Source: a bacterium (GTDB lineage Bacteria > 4484-113 > JAFGCY01). Taken from it: a DNA stretch of 53,747 nucleotides. Both the position numbers and the translations under genes were made by a program. This document shows, piece after piece, positions 33,124 to 40,277 of this stretch. Under the pieces are notes generated by a model. It ran no database searches. It had not been told where the DNA came from and saw nothing but the letters and a program-made list of their open reading frames with translations. Position 1 is the stretch's first letter, and each line of letters begins with the position of its first letter. The stretch spans positions 1 to 53,747 of the forward strand of contig JAFGCY010000113.1 of assembly GCA_016932385.1 (NCBI GenBank), in the 5' to 3' direction.

Positions 33124-33277
33124 GCACGTCTTTTCGGCTAATCCGAGCGAAGAACTTCCCCTAAAAAAGCGCCGCCCCAGGCTTCCCTGTGCGGCATCCA
33201 TAACCCTTCGGTTATGGCGTGGTAGTAGAGTTTACCGTGAAGTGGCGTAGAAGTCGATGGATGGACAGAAAAGCGGG

Positions 33278-34201
33278 CTAGCTGCCCCGCGGGTAGAACT
33301 TCACCTTTGGCAGCAGGAATCGCATGAACGCGAGCTCTTCTCGCGTGCGCAGTTTGCTGTAGCTGCGGTCGCGGACGTCGAAGACCGACGTGCCGGCGAT
33401 AGCGGGATCGCCTGGGTCCACGTCGGCGCGCGCGATGGTGATGCCGGCCAGCGTGAAGCTGCCAGCGTCGGGACCGCCGGCCGCCTTTCCGCTACCACTG
33501 GCTGTAGTATTCCCGCCGCGTACTGAATCCCCGCTGGCCGCCGCATCCCCGCCTGATGCTGCCTTCATGCCCTTCATCGCGCCCGCGAAGTCGCTCAGCA
33601 ACTCGCACATGCGCCGGTACTTCTCATCGGCGCTCACGGCCACGTACGGCGCGCCGAGCTTGGCCGTCAGGTCCATCGCCGGGTTGCCGCCATAGACGCG
33701 GTTCGCCGCGATGTTCTTGGTCACCACGGATCCGGCCAGTACGAGCGCCTTGTCCCCGATCTCTACCGGTGCGATGCTGGCCATGACCCCGATCCAGACG
33801 TCCTCGCCCAGCGTCGCCGCCTGCTTGGAGTCAAAGCGGCAGCCCTCGACGGTATCGCCGCCGGAGAAGTGCGTCCAGAGGTTGGCGTAGGCGCTGATGA
33901 TCGCTCCGCGGCCGATGCTCAGCGGCGCGGTGCAGTTTAAGATCACGTTCTGGGCGATCCAGCTGTTGGCGCCGATCACCACCTTGTCGTAGCCATAGAT
34001 CGTGACGTGGTGCGTAAGCGTCACGAAGTCGCCGATCTCCACCTCGGGCGCCAGGATGCGCACGTCGTCGCCGATCGTCACGTTATCGCCGAGCACCATC
34101 CGCTTGGCCGGCCCGCCGATCGCGCCGGCCTCCAGGCGCTGCCCGAGGGCGATATCGCGCCCGAGCCGAAGGTCCTCCACATCGAAGCGGTTGTCAGTCA
34201 T
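33278..34201 (-). CDS. Left-handed beta-helix (hexapeptide repeat) acyltransferase-like protein
   Basis: A 307-residue protein whose first 190 residues are hexapeptide repeats typical of left-handed beta-helix acyltransferases: MVLGDNVTIGDDVRILAPEV, IGDFVTLTHHVTIYG, VIGANSWIAQNVILN, LGEDVWIGVMASIAPVEIGD. His residues in LTHHVTIYGYD and LWTHFSGG could be catalytic. VYGGNPAMDL is the usual end of the domain. A Gly/Ala/Ser-rich linker of about 50 residues follows, then a C-terminal segment with FDVRDRSYSKLRTREELAFM. The acceptor, perhaps a sugar nucleotide or surface polysaccharide, is unknown. The start at 34201 has GAAGAGAG upstream and overlaps the preceding gene by eight bases, so the two form an operon. 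Confidence 0.82.
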   Translation of the reverse strand: MTDNRFDVEDLRLGRDIALGQRLEAGAIGGPAKRMVLGDNVTIGDDVRILAPEVEIGDFVTLTHHVTIYGYDKVVIGANSWIAQNVILNCTAPLSIGRGAIISAYANLWTHFSGGDTVEGCRFDSKQAATLGEDVWIGVMASIAPVEIGDKALVLAGSVVTKNIAANRVYGGNPAMDLTAKLGAPYVAVSADEKYRRMCELLSDFAGAMKGMKAASGGDAAASGDSVRGGNTTASGSGKAAGGPDAGSFTLAGITIARADVDPGDPAIAGTSVFDVRDRSYSKLRTREELAFMRFLLPKVKFYPRGS

Positions 34202-34988
34202 TGCTCTCTTCAGGATTATCGGCAGCTTCCGCGCCGTCCTGATCATCCGCTGCGGGCTCTGCGGAGTCGTCCTCCGCCGGTGCTGCCCCGCCTTCCACCG
34301 CGTTATCCGCGGCCGCGTCGTCGCCGCTGCCGTCCGCGCCGGTTTCATCCGCGCCGGCTTCCGGGGCCTCCCCGTCCGCGGCCTCTTCCTCCGGCGCGGC
34401 TTCCTCGGGGTTCAGCGAGATCTCGTACTGCTGCACCTCGCGGCGCTGGGCCGAGTTCTGGTCCTGGGCCACGGCGATCACCTCGTCCGGCGGATTACCG
34501 TAGGCGTTGAGCTCGCTGGGCCGGCGGATGTAGATCCACCAGTCGCCCCCCGTCCGCACCCAGCTCATCTCGCCCAGCGGCACGGGGATCTCGCGCTCGC
34601 CCTCGGTGATCATCAGCACGCCGCCGGTGACCGCCCAGTCGCCGTAGATCTTGACCTCGAGGTTCTCGGGGAGGATCCCGGCGGCGTTGCCCTGCAACTG
34701 CTGCTTGGTTTTTTCCTCGAAGCGCTGGAACAGCCCGGCCTCGTATTCGGCCAGCTTGACGATGTCGTCGCGGTCCGCCAGCTGGCGGGCCGGCGTGTAC
34801 AGCCGGCTGATCGTCCAGAGGTCCTTGATCTGCAGCGCGCGGTAATACTCCGTGGCGCGTTCGCGCAGGCGCGCCTCGCCGTCGTCAGCCGGCGGGTTGT
34901 AACGCGGTGTCAGCAGGTAGCCCAGCGCGGCGCCGATCACCACGGCGCCCAGGACTATAAAAAAGCCGATGCGGAAGCTGATACGCAT
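34194..34988 (-). CDS. Membrane-anchored protein with acidic Ala/Glu-rich tail, function unknown
   Basis: A 264-residue protein beginning with one transmembrane helix (IGFFIVLGAVVIGAALGYLL, about 7-26), then a folded region of about 140 residues (ATEYYRALQIKDLWTISRLY, then IKIYGDWAVTGG-like EVKIYGDWAVTGGVLMITEG), similar in layout to NTF2/SnoaL-like domains. The last 80 residues are low-complexity Ala/Glu/Asp/Gly. The start at 34988 is chosen because the upstream part of the open frame lies antisense to the aldolase gene. No Shine-Dalgarno sequence is present; TATCAT ends seven bases before the ATG. It overlaps the acyltransferase gene downstream. Confidence 0.72.
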   Translation of the reverse strand: MRISFRIGFFIVLGAVVIGAALGYLLTPRYNPPADDGEARLRERATEYYRALQIKDLWTISRLYTPARQLADRDDIVKLAEYEAGLFQRFEEKTKQQLQGNAAGILPENLEVKIYGDWAVTGGVLMITEGEREIPVPLGEMSWVRTGGDWWIYIRRPSELNAYGNPPDEVIAVAQDQNSAQRREVQQYEISLNPEEAAPEEEAADGEAPEAGADETGADGSGDDAAADNAVEGGAAPAEDDSAEPAADDQDGAEAADNPEESND

Positions 34989-34995
34989 GCCATAA

Positions 34996-35001
34996 ATGAT
35001 A
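34996..35001 (-). promoter_or_regulatory. -10 hexamer for leaderless transcript of the 34194-34988 gene
   Basis: TATCAT on the minus strand, seven bases before the ATG; the divergent aldolase gene starts 70 bases away. Confidence 0.4.
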
Positions 35002-35058
35002 GCAATAAGCAATGTTACAATCTGATAAGCACCGACTAGATCGCTACAAGGATTGGTT

Positions 35059-35709
35059 ATGAAAATCTTCCTGGACACGGCAAACCTCGACGAAATCCGC
35101 GCTGGCGTGGAGCAGGGCCTGGTCGACGGCGTGACAACGAACCCGTCGCTGGTCGCCAAGGAGCAGTGCAAGTTCAAGGACCGCGTGATCGAGATCTGCG
35201 AGGTCGTCGGCGGGCCGGTCAGCGCCGAGGTGACGGCGACGGACACCGCCGGCATGATCAGCGAGGCGCGCGAGATCAGCGGCTGGCACCAGCACGTCGT
35301 GGTCAAGATCCCGCTGATTCCGGCGGGACTCTCTGCGATCCGCGTGCTGGCGCAGGAGGGCATCCGCACCAACTGCACGCTGTGCTTCTCGGTGACCCAG
35401 GCCTGGCTGGCCGCCAAGGCGGGCGCGACCTACATCTCGCCGTTCGTCGGGCGGCTCGACGACATCGGCCACGACGGCATCGAGCTGGTGGCGGAGATCC
35501 GCGAGGCCTACGACCAGCACGGCTACATGACGGAAGTGCTGGCCGCCAGCCTGCGCCACGCGATGCACGTCAAGCAGGCGCTGTTGGTCGGCGCCGACGT
35601 GGCGACGATCCCGTTCAAGGTCTTCCAGCAGGTCGTCAAGCACCCGCTGACCGACAAGGGCCTCTCGGCCTTCCTCGCCGACTGGGAGAAGGTCAAGGAC
35701 ATAGTCTAG
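35059..35709 (+). CDS. Transaldolase / fructose-6-phosphate aldolase family (TalC/FSA)
   Basis: A 216-residue short-form transaldolase. MKIFLDTANLDEI, GVTTNPSL, VVVKIPLIPAGLSAI (Schiff-base Lys), TNCTLCFSVTQAWLAAKAGA, YISPFVGRLDDIG and VGADVATIPFKV follow the FSA/TalC pattern exactly, and the length is normal. Members act as transaldolase in the pentose phosphate pathway or as fructose-6-phosphate aldolase; sequence alone does not separate the two. The ATG at 35059 has AAGGATTGG upstream, so an earlier TTG is not needed. The GTAG of a REP-like hairpin overlaps its stop codon. Confidence 0.95.
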   Translation: MKIFLDTANLDEIRAGVEQGLVDGVTTNPSLVAKEQCKFKDRVIEICEVVGGPVSAEVTATDTAGMISEAREISGWHQHVVVKIPLIPAGLSAIRVLAQEGIRTNCTLCFSVTQAWLAAKAGATYISPFVGRLDDIGHDGIELVAEIREAYDQHGYMTEVLAASLRHAMHVKQALLVGADVATIPFKVFQQVVKHPLTDKGLSAFLADWEKVKDIV

Positions 35710-35820
35710 TAGCGCGGACGTCCCGTCTGCGTCCGGTAGCGCGGACGCCCCGTCTGCGTCTCAGCGCGCGTGACCAGGCTGGATGCGGGTTAATCTATAG
35801 GGTCCACGCCTGCGTGGACC
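35709..35820 (+). repeat. Tandem GTAG hairpins plus related hairpin after the aldolase gene
   Basis: Two adjacent units: GTAG 35709-35712 with CGCGGAC/GTCTGCG arms, and GTAG 35736-35739 with the same arms and a CCCC loop. A third hairpin GGTCCACG-CCTG-CGTGGACC (35801-35820) is preceded by ATAG. The first GTAG overlaps the aldolase TAG stop. Confidence 0.7.
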
Positions 35821-35829
35821 GTCCCGGAG

Positions 35830-36288
35830 CTATTCCGGCTTCTGGACGAACACTTTCACGCTGCGGCGGTGGACCCCGCGCACCGCGGTCAGGAAGTACT
35901 TGCCTGCTTCGTCCGGCGCTTTCCAGTAGCAGCTGCCCCAATTGGGTTCGATCGACTGCCCGTCGTAGTCGGGGTCGTTGAACGCCGCGAGTTCCTCGGC
36001 GGTCGGTTGATGACCCAAATCAGGATTCTTCTGCCGGAACTGCCCGCCCGTCGCTTCGAAGTTGTAGGGAGTCATACTGCCGAGCAGGAAAAACGACGCC
36101 TCGCGGTCGGTGCTCCGCGTGGCCGCCTCCGGCGAGGTGGCTACGACGATCTCCTCACCCGGCGCGGGATACTGGTCGCTGACATATATATCGACGGGAT
36201 CGTACATCGGCCCAAAGGATAGCTTCCAAAAGCAGGCACTGCCGGCCAGCATCACCAGCGGCAGCAAAACGAGCACAAACCAGCGCAT
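35830..36288 (-). CDS. Small lipoprotein, function unknown
   Basis: A 152-residue protein with a lipoprotein signal (MRWFVLVLLPLVMLAGSAC; Cys 19 as lipid site). The mature part contains PVDIYVSDQYPAPGEEIVVA, which resembles an immunoglobulin-like/CARDB beta-sandwich, and the end FLTAVRGVHRRSVKVFVQKP. GGGAGGTG precedes the ATG. The longer open frame upstream has no start signal. It stands alone downstream of the sucC-sucD operon on the same strand. Confidence 0.75.
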   Translation of the reverse strand: MRWFVLVLLPLVMLAGSACFWKLSFGPMYDPVDIYVSDQYPAPGEEIVVATSPEAATRSTDREASFFLLGSMTPYNFEATGGQFRQKNPDLGHQPTAEELAAFNDPDYDGQSIEPNWGSCYWKAPDEAGKYFLTAVRGVHRRSVKVFVQKPE

Positions 36289-36397
36289 CTCGGGCACCTC
36301 CCGCTCTAGCCTGATTCTACCGGCGGACAGCGGGGCGGAAGGATACCGCGCGCGGCGGTTTTCAGGGTTACCGGCTGCCCGACAGCGTCCTGGCGGA

Positions 36398-37438
36398 TTA
36401 CTCCAGCTCTGACTGGTCCGCGTCGATATCGACCGGCGCCTCGTCCAGGAACACCTGGTAGATCTCGATCGGGGACAGCTCGTAATACTCATAGGTGACT
36501 GCCGAATCGCAGTCGGCGCCGACCTGGCGCTGGGCGTTGTGAAATGAATAGCGCGTCGTCGTCTTCTTGAATACGGCGTCGAAAGTGATGCTTTTATCCT
36601 CGCGGTAGTACAGCTTCTCGATTCGCACCAGCTCATCGAGATGTTGTGCAAGCTCTAACAGTCTGACCGGTTCGGCAGGTTTGGGCCGCTTGCGGCCGAT
36701 CGGCACCGGAAACAGACAACAACAGCAGCAATCATCAATGCAAGAATCTTTTGATTCCGAGCCGCCCGTGAACGCCTCCTGCTCGTAGCCAGACCAGTTC
36801 ACGATGTCGATCTTGACGTTGTAAATCAGCGGGCTTTCCGGAATCCAGAAATCGGCGACATCGGTCGTAATCTGGCAGATGCGCTTCGCCTCATTGATTC
36901 TGAGCCTGATGGGACCTTCGCAGACCAACTGAGAGACCGCCATGTCGGAGAGCTGTTTCCTGCTGATGACACGCTGCTCAGCCATCGTGATCGAGGAAGC
37001 ATAGGGCGGGGCGACGACCGCCTCGGCTTCCAGGCGGGCATCGGTGAAGCTGACGGTGTGGAGCCCCTGAGCATCGTACAGGCCGACTTCGACGCCGCCG
37101 CCATCTAGTTTGGCGTCGCCGTGTTTGCCGGTACGTTTAAGTGACTTGATATTGCGTTTCGCCGCGGGCAGCGGCTTTTCCGGCAACAGGCTGGCCAGGC
37201 AACCTTTATCCTTAAACGTACTGACCCGCTCCGCCTGTGACCAGTCGCGAACGATGACGACAATGTCCTTAAGGTAAACCACCCCGCCGGCGCGCGTATT
37301 CCCGCATTGCGCCCTGATCCGGCAGACCTTGGCTGGTTGGTCGATCTCCAGTTTGTATTGTTCAAACCAGAGCCAGTGCAGTTCGGCCGGGCTGAGTTGC
37401 CGTCGGATTCCGTACTGCTCGGACTCCGGTGTGTCCAT
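36398..37438 (-). CDS. Uncharacterised protein in the succinyl-CoA ligase operon
   Basis: A 346-residue soluble protein starting six bases after the sucD stop, so it is very likely cotranscribed. No family was recognised. It has a mixed alpha/beta composition, no signal peptide and no membrane helix. Residues around 232-240 hold an unusual cysteine run (DDCCCCCLF), preceded by DSC. Two similar-looking segments (RICQITTDVADFWIPE and the N-terminal KVCRIRAQCG) hint at an internal duplication. A DNA-binding or enzymatic motif was not seen. The cysteine cluster could bind metal. Its place behind sucC-sucD suggests a metabolic or regulatory link that is not otherwise supported. Confidence 0.65.
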   Translation of the reverse strand: MDTPESEQYGIRRQLSPAELHWLWFEQYKLEIDQPAKVCRIRAQCGNTRAGGVVYLKDIVVIVRDWSQAERVSTFKDKGCLASLLPEKPLPAAKRNIKSLKRTGKHGDAKLDGGGVEVGLYDAQGLHTVSFTDARLEAEAVVAPPYASSITMAEQRVISRKQLSDMAVSQLVCEGPIRLRINEAKRICQITTDVADFWIPESPLIYNVKIDIVNWSGYEQEAFTGGSESKDSCIDDCCCCCLFPVPIGRKRPKPAEPVRLLELAQHLDELVRIEKLYYREDKSITFDAVFKKTTTRYSFHNAQRQVGADCDSAVTYEYYELSPIEIYQVFLDEAPVDIDADQSELE

Positions 37439-37444
37439 TGCTCG

Positions 37445-38368
37445 CTATTGCGGGTCCGCCAGCGCGATCCCGTTCGCCGCCAGAACCTGTTTCGTGACCT
37501 CGGCCAGCTTGTCGAAGTCCTCGACGATCGTCGCGCCGGCCTTGGCCAGTGCTTCGATCTTGCCCTCGCGCGTGCCACGGCCGCCCTCGATGATCGCGCC
37601 GGCGTGGGAGAAGCGCGTGCCTTCCTTGGCGCCCTTGCCACCGATGTAGGCGATCAGCGGCTTGGTCACCTGGCCGCTCTCGATCAGCTCCGCCACCTGC
37701 TCCTCCTGGCTGCCGCCGATCTCGCCGAACATCACGATCGCCTTGGTGGCCTCGTCGGCCTCGAAGCGCTTGACGATCTCGGGATGCGGCAGGCCGACGA
37801 CGCTGTCGCCGCCGACGTGCACGATCGTGGTGGCGCCGACGCCGCCCTGGCCCAGGTAGTACGCCATACTCGAAGTGATGCCGCCCGAGCGGCTGGTCAC
37901 GCCGACCACGCCGGGCTTGAAGAACTTGCGCGCGGACTCGGCGCGGCCGCCCATCATGCCCAGCACCCAATTGTTCACGTTGACGCAGCCCAGGGTGTTC
38001 GGACCGAGGAAGTCGGCGCCGTAATCCTTGGCCGCGGCCTTGATCTCCAGCACGTCATGCAGCGGCACGCGGTCGGGTACGATCACCGCCAGCTTGATGC
38101 CGGCGCTGAAGGCCTCCAGCGTGGCGTCCTTGACCAGCGGCGCGGGGATGAACAGGCAACTGGCAAAGACCTCGCCGAGTTCGGCGACGCACTCCGCGAC
38201 GGAGTCGAACACGGGCAGGCCTTCCACCTCCTGGCCGCCGCGGCCCGGCGTGACGCCGCCCACGATGTTGGTGCCGTAGCCTTTCATCAACTGCGTGCGC
38301 GCGACTCCCTCGCGGCCGGTGATGCCCTGGACGATTACTTGCGCGTTGTCCGGCAGCAGAATGCTCAT
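37445..38368 (-). CDS. sucD: Succinyl-CoA ligase alpha subunit
   Basis: A 307-residue CoA-binding subunit of an NDP-forming acyl-CoA ligase; it forms the phosphohistidine intermediate. SILLPDNAQVIVQGITGREG, GGVTPGRGGQEVEGLPVFDS, FIPAPLVKDATLEAFSAGIK, GPNTLGCVNV, VGVTSRSGGITSSMAYYLGQ, STVVHVGGD-like TTIVHVGGDSVVGLPHPEI and the active-site SHAGAIIEGG (His) are all present. The start at 38368 overlaps the sucC stop by four bases. The enzyme converts succinyl-CoA to succinate with ATP/GTP formation; malyl-CoA ligase is an alternative specificity. Confidence 0.93.
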   Translation of the reverse strand: MSILLPDNAQVIVQGITGREGVARTQLMKGYGTNIVGGVTPGRGGQEVEGLPVFDSVAECVAELGEVFASCLFIPAPLVKDATLEAFSAGIKLAVIVPDRVPLHDVLEIKAAAKDYGADFLGPNTLGCVNVNNWVLGMMGGRAESARKFFKPGVVGVTSRSGGITSSMAYYLGQGGVGATTIVHVGGDSVVGLPHPEIVKRFEADEATKAIVMFGEIGGSQEEQVAELIESGQVTKPLIAYIGGKGAKEGTRFSHAGAIIEGGRGTREGKIEALAKAGATIVEDFDKLAEVTKQVLAANGIALADPQ

Positions 38369-39930
38369 CGCTCCTCTCCTTCGGCGGCATAGCCATCCTT
38401 GGTCGGCATGGGCAGTTCGATGTGGATGTTGGCAAGCCCCAGCTCGCAGGCCTTCAGTTCGCAGGCCAGGCATTCGATGCATTTGCCCTTCCGGGCGTCC
38501 TCGGGGCTGATTGCCAGTTCGACCCGCGCAGGCGCTTCAGCGCCGACTTTGAGGATCTGGCGCGGGCAGCAGGCCACGACAGCCTGGGCCGTCTCCGCGG
38601 TGAACCGGCTCTGGTCGATGGCGATCTCGCCCGAGAAGGTCTTGAACCGGTAGGCGTCCGCCGGCAGATCCGCCGGGCTGAGCGGCTGCGGAGCGCTAGC
38701 CTCCGCGGGGGGCTGGTATTCGTCCACCAGCTTGCGCAGGCGCTCGGCGCAGAAGCGCGCGGAGTCGTCCTTGCCGTAGGCTTCGACCGGCGCGTCCAGT
38801 CCGGCGCAGAACTGGTTGAGCGTCTCGATCGCGCGCTCCTCCTGGTTGCCGCCCAGGCGGATCACCGCCGGTACTGAGAGCCCCAGCTCGCGAAACGCCT
38901 TGACCAGGCCGTTGGCGCTCTGCCACTGCTCCTGGCTGGCGACGCCGCTGCCGCTGGCGAAATAGCCGGCGATGCCCGGCAGGCTTAGCAGCACCTTGGC
39001 GGCGCGGTAGACCTTGCTGGCCGGCGGGTTGCCGCTGGTGTCGCAGAAGTTGGCGGGTTGGAAACCTTCCTTCATCAGCGCGTCCATGCTCATCATGCTG
39101 CCGCCGCCGCCGGCGCCGTGGAAGGCGACGAAGTTGGCGGCGGTCGCCGGGTCGGCCAGCTGGATGAAGTAGAACGTCCCGCGGTAGTCGTGCTTTTCCA
39201 CCTCGTAGGCGATCAGCTCCAGTTCGTTGGGCTCGTGGCCGATCTCGCGCGCGATGCGGATGTTCAGCTCGGGATGGCGGAAGACGGCGTAATCGTCGAT
39301 CGCCGCATGGCAGTCGGCGGCGATCAACCGGCCGTCAGTCGTCTCGACGATCGGGTTGATCTCCAGGCTGCGGCAGTCGTAGCGGTGCCAGGCCCAGTAC
39401 AGATGGTGCAGCAACTCGCCCAGGCCATCCCGAGTTTTCCCGATGATGCCAACCTGGCCCGCCAACTCCGCGGCCATCGGCTGCGTGAAGTCCCGGCGCA
39501 GGTCGATCGGCTGGCGCACCACGTCCTCGGGATGCTCGCGGGCGATCTCCTCGATACCGGAGCCGCCGCGGCTGGAGAAGACGATCACCGGCTGGCCGGC
39601 CCGGTCGTCGACCAGCACCGCCGCGAAGAACTCGCGCGCGATGCTGAGCTTCTCCTCCACGCGCACCGCCGGCACCTCGGGCTCACTCAGCAGCTCCCGG
39701 GCCGCCTGCTCCGCCTCGTCGGCGGAATCCACCAGCCGCACCCAGCCCCGCGCCGCGCGGCCCGTGACCTGCGCCAGTGCCTTGACCACGCAGGCCCCGC
39801 CCAGTTGCTCGGCGAGCTGACGGGCCTGCGTGACGGTCTCGGCCCGGTCGCCCCTGGGCAGGGCGATGCCGACCGAGTCCAGCAACTGCTTGCCCCGATG
39901 TTCGTCTAGTCGTGCCAAACCGGCCTCCAT
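38365..39930 (-). CDS. sucC: Succinyl-CoA ligase beta subunit with extra C-terminal Cys-cluster domain
   Basis: A 521-residue protein. The first about 400 residues follow the SucC family: an N-terminal ATP-grasp fold (LDEHRGKQLLDSVGIALPRG, later LEINPIVETTDGRLIAADCH and DDYAVFRHPELN) and a CoA-ligase domain (FVAFHGAGGGGSMMSMDALM, VIRLGGNQEERAIETL). The usual family length is near 390. The last 90-100 residues are an addition with CC followed 40 residues later by CIECLACELKAC, a CxxCxxCxxxxC arrangement suggestive of an iron-sulphur or zinc site. It ends four bases inside sucD. A perfect TATAAT and a leader hairpin precede the ATG. The fusion may link the ligase to a redox partner; that is inference. 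Confidence 0.85.
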   Translation of the reverse strand: MEAGLARLDEHRGKQLLDSVGIALPRGDRAETVTQARQLAEQLGGACVVKALAQVTGRAARGWVRLVDSADEAEQAARELLSEPEVPAVRVEEKLSIAREFFAAVLVDDRAGQPVIVFSSRGGSGIEEIAREHPEDVVRQPIDLRRDFTQPMAAELAGQVGIIGKTRDGLGELLHHLYWAWHRYDCRSLEINPIVETTDGRLIAADCHAAIDDYAVFRHPELNIRIAREIGHEPNELELIAYEVEKHDYRGTFYFIQLADPATAANFVAFHGAGGGGSMMSMDALMKEGFQPANFCDTSGNPPASKVYRAAKVLLSLPGIAGYFASGSGVASQEQWQSANGLVKAFRELGLSVPAVIRLGGNQEERAIETLNQFCAGLDAPVEAYGKDDSARFCAERLRKLVDEYQPPAEASAPQPLSPADLPADAYRFKTFSGEIAIDQSRFTAETAQAVVACCPRQILKVGAEAPARVELAISPEDARKGKCIECLACELKACELGLANIHIELPMPTKDGYAAEGEER

Positions 39931-39959
39931 ATTCGTTTCTACGAATAAGTGGGATTATA
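39931..39959 (-). promoter_or_regulatory. sucC promoter and leader hairpin
   Basis: TATAAT (39959-39954) on the minus strand is followed by a leader that is almost entirely a perfect hairpin, ATTCGT-AGAA-ACGAAT (39946-39931), abutting the ATG. No Shine-Dalgarno sequence precedes the start; instead GGAGG follows it within codons 1-3. Confidence 0.5.
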
Positions 39960-39999
39960 ACGAGTGGCGCGGTGAATTCAAGTTCACGGCTAGACTCAT

Positions 40000-40277
40000 C
40001 AAAGACCAACAGTGGGGCAGTCCTGCCTGGGCGGGACTGCCACCTTTTTTAGGTCGTAGGCTGGAAGCCTGCGCCACAAGCCGCGAACAATGAGTAAAAG
40101 TGGAAAGTAGAAAGCCAAGGAGCTGAATTGCAGCGTTATCTTCTACACGCCAACTAGCCTGAGCTAGCGTATTGCAGACAACTGCTTTCTACTTTTGCTT
40201 TCTACTTTCACTCAGTCCTGCAAGCACAGAGCTTGCCGGCGGACTAGTCGTCCGCCCTGCCAAGTTTCGTGCCCGCG
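40000..40277. repeat. Gap with GTAG and other inverted repeats
   Basis: The gap 39931-40277 holds no gene. Hairpin GGCAGTCC/GGACTGCC (40016-40023 with 40034-40041) is followed by a run of six T. GTAG at 40056-40059 precedes GCTGGAAGCC. An imperfect inverted repeat links 40088-40112 with 40185-40215 (GCTTTCTACTTT arms). GGCGGAC-TAGTC-GTCCGCC lies near 40237-40255. Confidence 0.55.

Larger units (their letters stand above)
32848..33277. other. Right flank of the AT-rich island, noncoding
   Basis: Base composition changes from AT-rich to GC-rich at about 32990-33000. The gap contains an 18-base direct repeat copy (32999-33016), possible pairing TGCACG/CGTGCA (33029-33034 with 33064-33069), the ietS terminator (33073-33123), and a perfect 8-bp hairpin CCATAACC-CTTC-GGTTATGG (33198-33217) downstream of the acyltransferase gene on the other strand. 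No gene, integrase or tRNA was seen. Confidence 0.5.

Noticed and set aside
32999..33384. The 18-base direct repeat as att sites of an integrated element
   Set aside because: The copies flank only the acyltransferase 3' end, not the ietA-ietS genes, and no integrase or tRNA is present.
34989..35417. N-terminal extension of the 34194-34988 protein
   Set aside because: Antisense to the aldolase gene; the peptide is Ser/Thr/Cys-rich and the membrane helix begins at the chosen start.
40016..40050. Plus-strand intrinsic terminator (hairpin plus six T)
   Set aside because: No plus-strand gene lies upstream, so I treat it as part of the repeat cluster rather than as a functional terminator.
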